The position numbers and the translations under genes were made by a program. 64,000 bases of DNA, taken from the NCBI GenBank assembly GCA_018069525.1, contig JAGPUQ010000018.1, positions 1 to 64,000 of the forward strand, in the 5' to 3' direction. The DNA comes from Porticoccaceae bacterium. Lineage in GTDB: Bacteria > Pseudomonadota > Gammaproteobacteria > Pseudomonadales > Porticoccaceae. Shown here one piece after another: positions 25,878 through 34,565 of this stretch. Each line of letters starts with the position of its first letter. Within the stretch, counting starts at the first letter, position 1. The notes beneath the pieces are model-generated. The model did not search any database, had not been told where the DNA came from, and worked only from the letters and a program-made list of their open reading frames with translations.

Positions 25878-26807
25878 ATGACAACAGATACGTATCAAGC
25901 CGTTCAAGCTAGCAATATTAATAAGCGTAGCACTCGTTGGGCTGAGTTTCTGATTCAATCAGGGCTCGGCCTTTGTGCCCTGGTGTCAATTATCACCACG
26001 ATTGCGATTATTATTATTTTAGGCAAGGAAGGTTTTAGTTTTTTTCAGCACGTCAGCCCCGCAGAATTCTTTTTGGGCACGCGTTGGGTACCGCTACTGG
26101 AACCTCAGTCTTTTGGGGTACTGCCCTTAGTGTGGGGTACCTTGTTGGTAACGTTTGGCGCCGCAGTGATTGCCATCCCCATTGGTTTGGCAAGTGCGAT
26201 TTACCTAAGTGAATACGCCAGTGACCGGGTGCGTTCCATTGTAAAACCGATTCTCGAACTGCTGGCCGGTATTCCTACCGTGGTGTATGGGTTCTTTGCG
26301 CTGACGTTTATTACGCCCTTACTTAAAGGGATATTCCCCGATATCCAGGTGTTTAATGCTCTGAGTGGTGCCATCGTGGTTGGCATTATGGTGTTGCCGA
26401 TGATCGCTACACTCAGCGACAACGCGTTGTCAGCGGTACCACAAACCCTACGGCAGGGAGCTTACGCGCTGGGAGCTACGTCTTATGAGGTGACCACCCA
26501 GGTGGTGGTGCCCGCTGGACTGTCGGGCGTGATGGCGTCTTTCTTACTGGCGATTTCTCGCGCGATTGGCGAGACCATGGCCGTCACTCTGGCGGCTGGT
26601 GCGACTCCCAATATATCGCTGACCTTTTTTGAAAGTATTCAAACCATGACGGCGTATATCGTGCAAATCAGTTTGGGCGATGCGCCCGCCGGTGGCATTG
26701 CCTATCAGACTTTGTTTGTTGTAGCGGGGCTGCTATTCGTTATCACATTAATTTTGAATGTTCTGTCGCAGAAAATCTTAATGCGTTATCAAGAGGTCTA
26801 CGATTAA
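25878..26807 (+). CDS. pstC: Phosphate ABC transporter permease PstC
   Basis: A 309-aa inner-membrane permease with six predicted helices. The coupling region [30 protein letters not shown] (EAA loop) and [17 protein letters not shown] are typical for PstC. It forms the transmembrane channel with PstA. Its stop codon overlaps the ATG of a 28-codon repeat ORF (TAATG). Confidence 0.95.
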   Translation: MTTDTYQAVQASNINKRSTRWAEFLIQSGLGLCALVSIITTIAIIIILGKEGFSFFQHVSPAEFFLGTRWVPLLEPQSFGVLPLVWGTLLVTFGAAVIAIPIGLASAIYLSEYASDRVRSIVKPILELLAGIPTVVYGFFALTFITPLLKGIFPDIQVFNALSGAIVVGIMVLPMIATLSDNALSAVPQTLRQGAYALGATSYEVTTQVVVPAGLSGVMASFLLAISRAIGETMAVTLAAGATPNISLTFFESIQTMTAYIVQISLGDAPAGGIAYQTLFVVAGLLFVITLILNVLSQKILMRYQEVYD

Positions 26808-26893
26808 TGAACGGACTAATGGATGGATTAATGGACGGACTAATGAACGGATTAATGAATGGACTAATGGACAGGCTAGAGAGTAGTTTATGA
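26807..26893 (+). CDS. 28-codon minisatellite ORF between pstC and pstA
   Basis: Six tandem 12-bp units of form ATGRAYGGAYTA encode M-(N/D)-G-L repeats (the last MDRL), then ESSL and stop. The ATG overlaps the pstC stop (TAATG) and the TGA overlaps the pstA start (TTATGA), so ribosomes could pass from pstC through this ORF into pstA. Every unit begins with an in-frame ATG. Changes in copy number would be multiples of 12 bp and would never break the frame. Whether the peptide itself has a function is unknown. Confidence 0.5.
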   Translation: MNGLMDGLMDGLMNGLMNGLMDRLESSL

Positions 26894-27780
26894 GTACGCC
26901 TAATAAACCCGCTTTCCAGCTGGATTACGGCGATCTCAAACGCCGCCATCGCAAAGCCAAAATATTTGCTAATTTTTGTGCAACGATTACCTGGATGGGT
27001 GTCGCCTTGCTGGCGGTGTTGCTGGCCCAGGTCTCCATAGACGGGTTTAAATGGCTGGATTGGCAGTTTATTAGCAGCTTCCCTTCGCGCTTTCCGGCCA
27101 AGGCCGGTATCGCCTCGGCCCTGGTGGGCACCCTGTGGTTAATCAGTTTGATCGCGATAATTTCGATTCCTATTGGGGTGGCGACAGCGCTGTATCTAGA
27201 GGAATTTAACAGTAAAAACCGACTCAACCGCCTGATCGAACTTAATATCTCGAACCTGGCTGGTGTGCCATCGATTGTGTACGGCATTATTGGTTTAGCG
27301 GTGTTTGTTCGCCAGCTCGGTTTAGAGCGCAGTTTACTGTCTGGCGCGCTAACCATGAGTTTACTGATTTTACCGATTATTATTATTGCCAGTCGCGAAG
27401 CCATTAAAACTGTGCCTATGAGTATTCGGCACGCGGCGTTCGCGCTGGGTGCGACACGTTGGCAAACCACCTGGGCCCACGTATTACCTGCTGCCTCTCC
27501 GGGTATTCTCACCGGGGTTATCCTGGCGCTGTCCAGAGCCATCGGTGAAACCGCACCGTTAATTATGATCGGTGGCCTGACCTACGTGGCATTTTTCCCC
27601 GAGGGGCCAATGGATTCCTTTACTGCCTTGCCAATTCAAATATTTAACTGGGTGGCTCGCCCCCAGCAAGAATTTCACGAGCTGGCAGCCGGCGCCATTA
27701 TCGTTTTGTTAGCGGTGTTGTTGCTAATGAATGCGGCGGCAATTGTGATTCGGCATAAAGCCGAAAAGAAATTTAAATAA
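26890..27780 (+). CDS. pstA: Phosphate ABC transporter permease PstA
   Basis: A 296-aa permease with six predicted helices. [33 protein letters not shown] is the EAA coupling loop and [17 protein letters not shown] the following PstA signature. Start ATG overlaps the stop of the repeat ORF; no Shine-Dalgarno sequence is obvious nearby apart from GAGAG at 26879-26883, which supports coupling. Its stop overlaps the pstB start (TAATG). Confidence 0.94.
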   Translation: MSTPNKPAFQLDYGDLKRRHRKAKIFANFCATITWMGVALLAVLLAQVSIDGFKWLDWQFISSFPSRFPAKAGIASALVGTLWLISLIAIISIPIGVATALYLEEFNSKNRLNRLIELNISNLAGVPSIVYGIIGLAVFVRQLGLERSLLSGALTMSLLILPIIIIASREAIKTVPMSIRHAAFALGATRWQTTWAHVLPAASPGILTGVILALSRAIGETAPLIMIGGLTYVAFFPEGPMDSFTALPIQIFNWVARPQQEFHELAAGAIIVLLAVLLLMNAAAIVIRHKAEKKFK

Positions 27781-28592
27781 TGTCAGTTTCAATCAGCGAG
27801 ACAATTATGAATTCGACCCCCAATGAGCAAGTGCCCCTGGCTGATAACAGCATTATTGATTTGCAGGAGGTTAGTATTTTTTACTCGGGAAAAATTGCGG
27901 TAGACAAGGTGTCTTTTCCCATAGCGAAAAATAAAATCACATCCATTATTGGGCCCTCCGGCTGTGGTAAAAGTACTTTGCTGCGTTCGCTGAACCGGAT
28001 GAATGATTTTATTCCAGGGGTTACTGTCGATGGGATGGTCACTTACGGTGGCCAGAATCTTCACGGTAGCGAGGTAGACCCGGTTGAAGTGCGACGTTGC
28101 ATTGGTATGGTGTTTCAGAAACCTAATCCGTTTCCGAAGTCGATCTATAAAAATGTTGCCTGGGGGCCGGGAATTAACGGCTATAAAGACTCGATGGACG
28201 AATTGGTCGAGCAATCTCTGAGGCAGGCCGCCCTGTGGGAAGAGGTAAAAGATCGCCTGCATGAATCGGCGCTGAGCCTGTCCGGTGGTCAGCAGCAACG
28301 GCTCTGCATTGCCAGAGCCCTGGCGATGGCCCCCGACGTTTTGCTGATGGACGAGCCTTGCTCGGCCCTCGACCCGATTTCGACGGCTCATATTGAAGAT
28401 CTATTATTCGAGCTGAAGTCTCGTTACACCATCGTTATCGTTACCCATAACATGCAGCAGGCGGCGCGAATCTCAGATCACACGGCATTTCTTGAGACCG
28501 GTAAATTAATTGAATTTGGTGTTACCGACCAAATTTTTACGCGGCCACAAAACCAACGCACCGAAGAGTACGTTACCGGTCGCTTTGGCTAG
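27780..28592 (+). CDS. pstB: Phosphate ABC transporter ATP-binding protein PstB
   Basis: A 270-aa ABC ATPase. Walker [11 protein letters not shown]-loop [14 protein letters not shown], signature [15 protein letters not shown], Walker [14 protein letters not shown] and H-loop VTHNMQQA are intact. The N-terminus is about 10 residues longer than usual; a later ATG (27807, MNSTPNEQ) is possible. The segment after the Q-loop ([17 protein letters not shown]) differs from the common NVAYG form. Drives Pi import by PstCA. Confidence 0.95.
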   Translation: MSVSISETIMNSTPNEQVPLADNSIIDLQEVSIFYSGKIAVDKVSFPIAKNKITSIIGPSGCGKSTLLRSLNRMNDFIPGVTVDGMVTYGGQNLHGSEVDPVEVRRCIGMVFQKPNPFPKSIYKNVAWGPGINGYKDSMDELVEQSLRQAALWEEVKDRLHESALSLSGGQQQRLCIARALAMAPDVLLMDEPCSALDPISTAHIEDLLFELKSRYTIVIVTHNMQQAARISDHTAFLETGKLIEFGVTDQIFTRPQNQRTEEYVTGRFG

Positions 28593-28689
28593 ACCCAAGT
28601 ACTATTAATCCTAGAGCACTGTTAGTTCCAGAAACTATTAGTCCCAGAATATTATTAGACTCATAAAACTAAAGACACGGAAAAAGCTT
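28593..28689 (+). repeat. Degenerate ACTATTAGTCC-type repeats before phoU
   Basis: Four loosely related units (ACTATTAATCC, ACTGTTAGTTCC, ACTATTAGTCCC, TATTATTAGACTC) fill the gap between pstB and phoU. They look like diverged tandem duplications. No promoter was recognised. Confidence 0.4.
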
Positions 28690-29361
28690 ATGTCACTGCA
28701 TTTACAACGAGACCTGGATCAGCTGAGGAAAGAAATTCTAGAGCTGGGTAGCATGGTTGAGACGGGAATTAATAACGCCGTCCGGGCGCTAAATGACCGA
28801 CGCCCCGAGCTGACTCAAAGCGTATTTGATGCCGAACAGTTGATAGACGAAAAAGAAGTTTTAATCGAAGAGTACTGTTTGAAAATACTTGCCCTGCATC
28901 AGCCGGTGGCCGTCGATTTACGTTTTATTGTCGTGGTATTAAAGGTGAATAACGACCTGGAACGCATGGGCGATCTCGCGGTAAACGTAGCCAAAAGAGC
29001 TGTTTTTTTATCTGGCCAGGAAGCTATTCCCTGTCCCCCGGAATTTTCCGATCAAATGGCAAAATCGATACTGGCGATGGTGCACGACAGCCTTGATGCC
29101 CTGGTCAAACTGGATGTGGAGATGGCCCGTCGTGTTATCGCTATGGACGACGCCGTGGACGACGTCAATCGTCAAATGTATGTTGTACTGCAGGCGCTGA
29201 TGAGAGATGACTCTACGGCAGTTGAGCGAGCCACGTCGCTGTTATCAACCTCGCGTTGCCTTGAGAGAATCGCCGACCTGGCGACCAATATTGCCGAAGA
29301 TGTCATCTTTATGGTTGAAGGAGAAGTGATTCGCCATAATACAGACAGCGAACTTAGTTAG
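28690..29361 (+). CDS. phoU: Phosphate signalling protein PhoU
   Basis: A 223-aa all-helical protein with the two PhoU three-helix repeats. Conserved segments include VDLRFIVVVLKVNNDLERMGDLAVNVAK (residues 75-102) and the second-repeat RCLERIADLATNIAEDVIFMVEG, which carry the metal-binding E/D-xxx-D motifs. It couples Pst transport activity to PhoR. GGAAAAAGCTT precedes the ATG. Last gene of the pho/pst block. Confidence 0.95.
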   Translation: MSLHLQRDLDQLRKEILELGSMVETGINNAVRALNDRRPELTQSVFDAEQLIDEKEVLIEEYCLKILALHQPVAVDLRFIVVVLKVNNDLERMGDLAVNVAKRAVFLSGQEAIPCPPEFSDQMAKSILAMVHDSLDALVKLDVEMARRVIAMDDAVDDVNRQMYVVLQALMRDDSTAVERATSLLSTSRCLERIADLATNIAEDVIFMVEGEVIRHNTDSELS

Positions 29362-29395
29362 TACTTTCCGCCGCACAACACTTTCTAGAGAATAA

Positions 29396-29450
29396 TGTAG
29401 ATCCCCCGTTTTAGGGACACCTTCTGATAACTCAAAAGGTGGTGACATAA
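29396..29450 (+). repeat. Possible IS-end remnant
   Basis: The stretch GTAGATCCCCCGTTTTAGGG followed by ACACCTTC...AAGGTGGTG resembles leader sequences of some IS3-family elements, but no transposase frame follows. It sits just after phoU at the start of the mobile-DNA zone. Weak call by pattern only. Confidence 0.3.
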
Positions 29451-29481
29451 TCAATCAATTTTGACCCCATTGATTCTAGTG

Positions 29482-30315
29482 TTACTTGTCCTGCCAAACG
29501 GGATCGCGTTTGGCTATAAAGGCGTCAATCCCTTCCTGGGCATCGTGGGTCATCATGTTATCGACCATCACCTGGCCGCAATAGTCGTAGGCCTCGCTGA
29601 TATTTTTATCAATCTGTTGATAAAAGGCCTGCTTGCCCGTTTTTAGGGTCATTGATGACTTGCTGGCAATCTTTGCCGCCAGCTCATCAACCAGTTGGTT
29701 GAGTTGGTCAGCAGGCGCGAGTCGATTAACAAAGCCCATTTCGTAGGCGCGCTGGGCGGAAATAAAATCGCCCAGCAATAACATTTCCATAGCATGTTTT
29801 TTTGACACGTTGCGCGACAGGGGCACCATTGGCGTCGAACAAAACAAACCCAAATTAATTCCCGGGGTGGCAAACCGCGCCCGCTTATCGGCAACTACCA
29901 AATCACAACTGGCCACTAGCTGGCAACCGGCCGCCGTCGCTACTCCATGCACCTTGGCAATCACAGGCTTTGGCGATTGGGTAATGGCGAGCATTAGGGT
30001 AGCGCATGTATCAATGGTCTGTTGTTGAAATGTCCGCTCGGGGTGACTGCGCATTTCCGCTAGATCGTGACCCGCGCAAAAGCCTTTGCCGGAACCGGCG
30101 AGCACGATCACTCGAACCGAGGCGTCGCTTGAGCAATCCGCAAATGCGGTGAGTAAAGACTGCATGCACCCAAGCGATAGCGCGTTGTACGCATGGGCCC
30201 GATTGATGGTAACGTAAGCGATGCCAAGTTCATTTTTGTCGATGATGACGCTGTTGTTTATATCTGGGCCTTTTGTATCGATGTCTTGTGTCAAAACGTA
30301 TACCTCTGAGTCCAC
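29482..30315 (-). CDS. Crotonase-fold protein, ECHDC3-like
   Basis: A 277-aa crotonase. NRAHAYNALSL, GKGFCAGHDLAEMRSH and VHGVATAAGCQLVASCDLVVADKRARFATPGINLGLFCSTPMV define the core. The two glutamates of classical hydratases are missing (GCQL for GCEL; TPGINLG for the second), which is the pattern of ECHDC3-type proteins and suggests a different or lost reaction. It is convergent with phoU. Start ATG 30315; the first 20 residues are weakly conserved, so a later start is possible. Confidence 0.85.
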   Translation of the reverse strand: MDSEVYVLTQDIDTKGPDINNSVIIDKNELGIAYVTINRAHAYNALSLGCMQSLLTAFADCSSDASVRVIVLAGSGKGFCAGHDLAEMRSHPERTFQQQTIDTCATLMLAITQSPKPVIAKVHGVATAAGCQLVASCDLVVADKRARFATPGINLGLFCSTPMVPLSRNVSKKHAMEMLLLGDFISAQRAYEMGFVNRLAPADQLNQLVDELAAKIASKSSMTLKTGKQAFYQQIDKNISEAYDYCGQVMVDNMMTHDAQEGIDAFIAKRDPVWQDK

Positions 30316-30517
30316 ATAACTTTGCTACGAGTATTGGGAAGGATTAATACCTCTATCTTCTCACCCTACTATAAAATGCAGGTTACTGGCCATCGGCAAG
30401 CTATTATTAATGCATTGGCTGTACAGATATTGAGCTTAACCCGATGGTGCGCTGTGGACTTCCCAGCCTTTGCTAGACACCAAATAGCGTTAAAGTGTAA
30501 CTCTATGAGAGGTGTTT

Positions 30518-30637
30518 ATGAAAGGCAAACGATATACAGAAGAATTTAAGATTGAAGCCGTCAAGCAAGTTACTGAACGGGGTTATTCGGTTGCAGAGAT
30601 CGCTGAACGTCTGGGTACGACGACCCATAAAAATTAG
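30518..30637 (+). pseudogene. IS3-family OrfA N-terminal fragment
   Basis: 39 codons: MKGKRYTEEFKIEAVKQVTE then the start of the helix-turn-helix (YSVAEIAERLGTTTH), after which the frame runs into KN and a stop. The junction with passenger DNA is near 30628. GAGAGGTG precedes the ATG, as in the inverted copy. Confidence 0.85.
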
Positions 30638-30755
30638 TCGACATCCAATTATTTGATAGCAGCGTATACTTGTTCGTGTGAAAGTATACGGTCGCCGACA
30701 ATATCTACCTAGGTAGATTCAAGTACATACTTGCAAATAGGGGGATACCACAAGC

Positions 30756-31022
30756 ATGGTCAGTCAACTATCTATGGTGCCTGTCATCATCGACTCAACT
30801 AAATTTTCATTAACCGATTTAGCCTGTCTCGGCGATGTCAGATTGCATGACGAAGGGATAGAGTTAGATTTTGTGTCCAGGGTAAATTACGACGGCGATG
30901 ACGAAACTGTCATTTATAATTTTTGGGCCACTGTTGGCAGCTATGTACCGTTGCTGACGAATGAAGATGTCATTCGATTTGATTGGGATAGGTACATTAA
31001 GGTCAAAACCCGACTACCATAG
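30756..31022 (+). CDS. Hypothetical protein, 88 aa (IS passenger)
   Basis: An acidic 88-aa soluble protein with alternating beta-type strands (IELDFVSRVNYDG, TVIYNFWATVGSY, VIRFDWDRYIKV). No family recognised. It lies inside the IS3-derived element upstream of the methyltransferase gene. GGGGGATACCACAAGC precedes the ATG. Confidence 0.55.
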   Translation: MVSQLSMVPVIIDSTKFSLTDLACLGDVRLHDEGIELDFVSRVNYDGDDETVIYNFWATVGSYVPLLTNEDVIRFDWDRYIKVKTRLP

Positions 31023-31085
31023 AGTAAACCTGTAAGGCTGAACATATGTTTCACTTATTTAATATATTTATATTGGAGATAAACG

Positions 31086-31691
31086 ATGAAAGATATGTTT
31101 GAAGAAAAATCGAAAGACTGGGATAAAAACGAAATGGTCAAACAATTATCTTCAGAAATCGGTCAATCCATACTTGATAATGTAGAGCTGAATGCGCAAA
31201 TGCATGCCATGGACTTTGGTGCTGGCACTGGCCTAATCACCTCACAAGTTGCACCTCACGTCCATAAAATAACAGCAGTCGATATTTCACAATCCATGCT
31301 GGAAAAACTAATTGCCAAGCAAGGGCTCAAGGATAAAGTAGAGATATTGTGCCAAGATATCACTACCCAGCCAACTAAGGATAAATATGACCTTATTATG
31401 AGCGCTATGGCCATGCATCATGTACAAAACACCGACAACATGATTAAGCAATTTTCAGCCCATCTGAAGCCGGGCGCTAAGGTCGCATTAGCAGACTTGG
31501 ATAAAGAAGATGGTAGCTTCCACCCCGAAGGCACTGAAGGTGTTTACCATGATGGCTTTGAACGCTCTGAGTTTCAGGCCATGCTAGAGAAATATGGCTT
31601 CAAGGACATCAATTTTTTCACAGCCCTTACCGTCACTAAAAACGAAAAATCATATCCCGTGTTCTTGGTTTTAGCGACCAAGGCTGCGTAA
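31086..31691 (+). CDS. Class I SAM-dependent methyltransferase (IS passenger)
   Basis: A 201-aa enzyme with a complete SAM-binding core: MDFGAGTGLITSQVAPH (motif I, near 41-57), ITAVDISQSMLEKL (motif II), ILCQDITTQPTKDKYDLIMSAMAMHHVQN (motif III/IV) and LKPGAKVALADLDKEDG. The MHHVQN segment suggests a small-molecule (UbiE/BioC-like) acceptor, not DNA. It ends 17 bp before the IS orfB remnant. TTGGAGATAAACG precedes the ATG. Confidence 0.85.
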   Translation: MKDMFEEKSKDWDKNEMVKQLSSEIGQSILDNVELNAQMHAMDFGAGTGLITSQVAPHVHKITAVDISQSMLEKLIAKQGLKDKVEILCQDITTQPTKDKYDLIMSAMAMHHVQNTDNMIKQFSAHLKPGAKVALADLDKEDGSFHPEGTEGVYHDGFERSEFQAMLEKYGFKDINFFTALTVTKNEKSYPVFLVLATKAA

Positions 31692-31742
31692 ATTGTGCTT
31701 GGGTTCTCATCGAAGCAGTGGTGTTAATCTGGGGGAAAGGTC

Positions 31743-31817
31743 AAGGTTGGTATTGATGCACCACAGTCAGTGGATGTGGATAGAACTGAGTTGTTAGCCG
31801 TATCTAGCAAAGAATAA
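31743..31817 (+). pseudogene. CsrA C-terminal fragment
   Basis: Beginning at the right end of the IS-derived element, the frame reads KVGIDAPQSVDVDRTELL to a stop at 31815-31817. GIDAP-x-x-V-x-V-x-R-x-E is the C-terminal signature of the RNA-binding regulator CsrA. Just left of the element (30433-30448) the frame ILSLTR resembles a CsrA N-terminus (MLILTR). If both are real, the element lies in a csrA paralogue whose middle is lost. The N-terminal match is too short to be sure. Confidence 0.5.
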
Positions 31818-31940
31818 TTCTGCTCCGGTGTAATAAGCTGCTATCGGCCAATATCGGTCATGTCTTATTTCTTGGTTGATCAAAAAAAATCTCTCCGCCA
31901 CCTTTTGCATAAAACCCCAACCAACCCTTATATTTAAAAA

Positions 31941-32726
31941 CTAATTTCTACTCCGATGTTTTTTAATAAAGTCGTAAGCCGATTGCACTTCTTGGGTCTT
32001 TCCTGTGGCCACCTGAATCATATCTTCAGGCACGCCCTGGCCCATTAATTTATCGGGATGATACTGGCTCATCAGTTTTCGGTATGCACGCTTAATTTCA
32101 TGGTCTGTACTTTGATCACTCACGCCTAATGCGCTATAAGCATCATCTAAATCCGACGCTGTTGTTGCCGACCCGCCGCCACCTGCAAAGTGCGACTGGC
32201 TTTTGGCCATGGCAATCAGCCGTTCATATTCAATACTTGAAAACCCTAATCTTGTGGCAACGGTTCTTAATAACGAATCTTCAGCTTGGTCGACCACACC
32301 ATCCGCTAACGCCATGGCAATTAAAAAGACTAATAGCAACTGTTTAAGGTTCTTGGTATGCCCACAAACGATTAAAAACTCATCTAATACCGGCTCGATG
32401 TAAAACCCTTCAGTAGAACCTTGTTTAAATAAATTGATCGCTTTTTTTCGATGCTCAAACGTCATACCTAGCTGCGCCATAAACTGCTCAACATGACTGA
32501 TTTCATCCTGCGAGATATGACCGTCAGCTTTGGCTAATTTACCTTTTAAAAGAAAAACGGTTTCCATAAAAATGGTTTGACGTTTTTCATTAGTTAAGGG
32601 ATTAATCGCACCTAACCCTAAGGAAAAGAAGCGATCTAGACTCGACCCCAAAAACAACGCAAACAATATGCCGAAAAAACCGAAACCGGAGAAATAAGCT
32701 AACAACGGTAAAATAAATTTAAGCAA
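31941..32726 (-). CDS. djlA: DjlA-like co-chaperone (TerB domain plus J-domain)
   Basis: A 261-aa membrane-anchored J-protein. N-terminal helix (LLAYFSGFGFFGILFALFLG, residues 8-27), a TerB-like helical domain (about 45-175; KADGHISQDEI, ALADGVVDQAED), a Gly/Ser linker (GGGGSA) and a C-terminal J-domain with HPD in MSQYHPDKLMGQG (near 225). Layout and length match E. coli DjlA (271 aa), which recruits DnaK to the inner membrane. It lies between the two inverted IS remnants. Confidence 0.9.
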   Translation of the reverse strand: MLKFILPLLAYFSGFGFFGILFALFLGSSLDRFFSLGLGAINPLTNEKRQTIFMETVFLLKGKLAKADGHISQDEISHVEQFMAQLGMTFEHRKKAINLFKQGSTEGFYIEPVLDEFLIVCGHTKNLKQLLLVFLIAMALADGVVDQAEDSLLRTVATRLGFSSIEYERLIAMAKSQSHFAGGGGSATTASDLDDAYSALGVSDQSTDHEIKRAYRKLMSQYHPDKLMGQGVPEDMIQVATGKTQEVQSAYDFIKKHRSRN

Positions 32727-32743
32727 TGTAATAACTGACCTCC

Positions 32744-33034
32744 TGACCTTTCCCCTGCTTTAGTACCAAAGCTTCGATGAGATTGATTCACTTTGTGCTG
32801 CTAGTTTCGCAAATTCAACGGGTGGTAGGTAACCCAGTGAACTATGCGGCCTAACCGTGTGTTAGCGCAAACGCCTAAGCGCTCTGCGACCTGGTTAACG
32901 GAATAACCTCGCTCAACAACTTGTTTGACCGCCTCAATTTTAAACTCCTCTGTATATCGTTTGCCTTTCATAAACACCTCTCATAGAGTTAGATTTTAAC
33001 GCTATTGGGTGTCTAGCAAAGCCTGGGAAGTCCA
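32744..33034 (-). mobile_element. IS3-family deletion derivative, 291 bp, inverted copy
   Basis: On the minus strand it runs from TGGACTTCCC (33034) through orfA codons MKGKRYTEEFKIEAVKQVVE to a deletion, then the orfB C-terminus (RPHSSLGYLPPVEF ... SSKLWY, stop at 32760) and terminal GGGGAAAGGTCA at 32744. The transposase interior is gone, leaving a MITE-like unit with both ends. It is the same element type as 30455-31743, in opposite orientation. Confidence 0.8.
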
Positions 33035-33057
33035 TATATCAACTACCATGTAAGTGA

Positions 33058-33091
33058 AAAAGCCGACACTCCATCGAAGCGTCGGCTTTGT
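33058..33091 (-). terminator. Terminator after the autotransporter gene
   Basis: AAAGCCGAC and GTCGGCTTT form a 9-bp stem around a loop of about 12 nt, with A/T-rich flanks on both sides. It lies 23 bp beyond the stop codon at 33114. Confidence 0.75.
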
Positions 33092-33113
33092 GATTTTGCT
33101 TTCTAAGCAACTA

Positions 33114-34565
33114 TCAGAAGGGGTAGCGTACTCCCACTTGTCCACCTAGCCAATCATCCTGTGCATCGCCATCAAGGTAATTCAAGCCAGCGAAAACAAC
33201 CACCCCGCTGATCTGTGCGTTAATGCCGCCTTCTGCCATGAAGCTAGTGCCACCTGTACTGGTTTTTCCCGTAAAGCCATTGATGTTGTATTCGTTATCA
33301 CCATCAAATTCTTCCAGCGCGTTTACAGAAAAATAGGGTGTCCAGATATTGTTGCCATTCTGATAGGATTTACGCAACATGACACCTAAGCGACCCAAAG
33401 CAGAGTTCGAATCGGTTTGTTTGAAGGCGCCGTAACTGTTGTTCATATCATCCAGATCGACATCCACAGTGCTGTATTGTAACTGCGGTTCAACTACCCA
33501 GTTACTATCAGTCATAAAAGCGTATCCTGCTTCTAGGTTATAGCCATTGGCATCACCATCAACATCGCCTCTGAACAAACCGCTCTTTACATCACCATCA
33601 AAATCCATATTTCGGTAAGATAAATCTACCGTCCAAGGGCCAGATAGCCAGGTCAGGTAGACACCTATAGTATCTGCGTTCAGGTCAGCACTACCTACTC
33701 CGTTGTTCAGCCCCATGTCACCATTTGATTGGCTAGCCATCAGCCCCAACCTAACTTCATCTGTCAAGGCAATATCCACACCGACTTCATACCCGTCAAC
33801 ATCCATACTGAAATCATCATTGTTGTTCGTGCCACTTGGATCAATATCGCCACTAGCATTGAAGTATCTACCCCATACACTCACATTATTATCTAGCTTC
33901 TGATCCCTGACAGCGCCCTGACGCTGATGTAACGTTCCCACCGTAGTATTCCACATACTCTGAACAGCCGGCGCGAGTGAAGTTACAGACATGCCTAGAT
34001 CGGACAGACCCGTAACGCTTAAACCTATAGAAAGGAAACCGCTCCCCGTTGAAGTGAACACATCGTCAAACTCAAAGGTTAAGAAGGTGTCGGGGTTAAC
34101 AGCAACTTCACCCAAAATGAAATTATCCCCGGAGACCGTTTCCCCGAGGACAAAAACAACATCAACATAATCAGGGTCTGCCAAATTTTCCGGAAGGGTT
34201 AAAGATTTAACATTGATAGTAAATAACCCTTCCGGAGCGATACTCGCATCAATAGTCGTTGTGTCCGCAGTACCTGCTGCCCAATCAACGTCAATTGCCA
34301 ATAAATTGTTTCCTTCCAAATCATCGGGACTAAAGATATACACGTCATTGTTAGCTACGCCATTTTGCGTGGAAATAATCCCGTCATATGAATCTTCATC
34401 CTCAATTAAACCAAAGAAGTCTACGCCTGTAGCTGTAGCTGTAGCCGAAACAGTTCCTGCCATTACGATTGCTGGTAGTGCTACGGTGATAATTGAAATT
34501 GAGGCCATGACAAGCGTTCGCATTGCACCAAAAAATGTAATTTTTCTTATTTTAAATGGGTTCAT
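33114..34565 (-). CDS. Autotransporter-type outer-membrane beta-barrel protein
   Basis: A 483-aa secreted/outer-membrane protein. Signal peptide about 1-36 (ASISIITVALPAIVMAG). A Gly/Asp-rich passenger (about 37-215) resembles a PEP-CTERM-like or choice-of-anchor beta domain. The C-terminal 260 residues form an autotransporter-like barrel (VSVWGRYFNASGD, YEVGVDIALTDEVRLGLMASQSNGD, WTVDLSYRNMDFDGDV) ending in the usual aromatic terminus VGVRYPF. The passenger is short for an adhesin or enzyme; no catalytic motif seen. AT-richer than core genes and beside IS remnants, so possibly acquired. Confidence 0.75.
   Translation of the reverse strand: MNPFKIRKITFFGAMRTLVMASISIITVALPAIVMAGTVSATATATGVDFFGLIEDEDSYDGIISTQNGVANNDVYIFSPDDLEGNNLLAIDVDWAAGTADTTTIDASIAPEGLFTINVKSLTLPENLADPDYVDVVFVLGETVSGDNFILGEVAVNPDTFLTFEFDDVFTSTGSGFLSIGLSVTGLSDLGMSVTSLAPAVQSMWNTTVGTLHQRQGAVRDQKLDNNVSVWGRYFNASGDIDPSGTNNNDDFSMDVDGYEVGVDIALTDEVRLGLMASQSNGDMGLNNGVGSADLNADTIGVYLTWLSGPWTVDLSYRNMDFDGDVKSGLFRGDVDGDANGYNLEAGYAFMTDSNWVVEPQLQYSTVDVDLDDMNNSYGAFKQTDSNSALGRLGVMLRKSYQNGNNIWTPYFSVNALEEFDGDNEYNINGFTGKTSTGGTSFMAEGGINAQISGVVVFAGLNYLDGDAQDDWLGGQVGVRYPF

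Larger units (their letters stand above)
30455..31743 (+). mobile_element. IS3-family element with passenger genes instead of transposase
   Basis: The left end (TGGACTTCCC..., 30455) continues into the first 39 codons of orfA. The right end (31709-31743) matches the right end of the inverted copy at 32744-33034: a shared TCTCATCGAAGC block, the last codons of orfB (FSSKQWC, stop 31725-31727) and terminal GGGGAAAGGTCA. Total 1289 bp, a normal IS3 length, yet nearly all transposase sequence is replaced by an 88-aa ORF and a methyltransferase. It behaves like a mobile insertion cassette: IS ends plus passengers, to be moved in trans. No target-site duplication is evident. Confidence 0.7.

Noticed and set aside
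26807-26878. CRISPR-like repeat array
   Set aside because: Units are 12 bp, directly adjacent and without spacers; it is a minisatellite.
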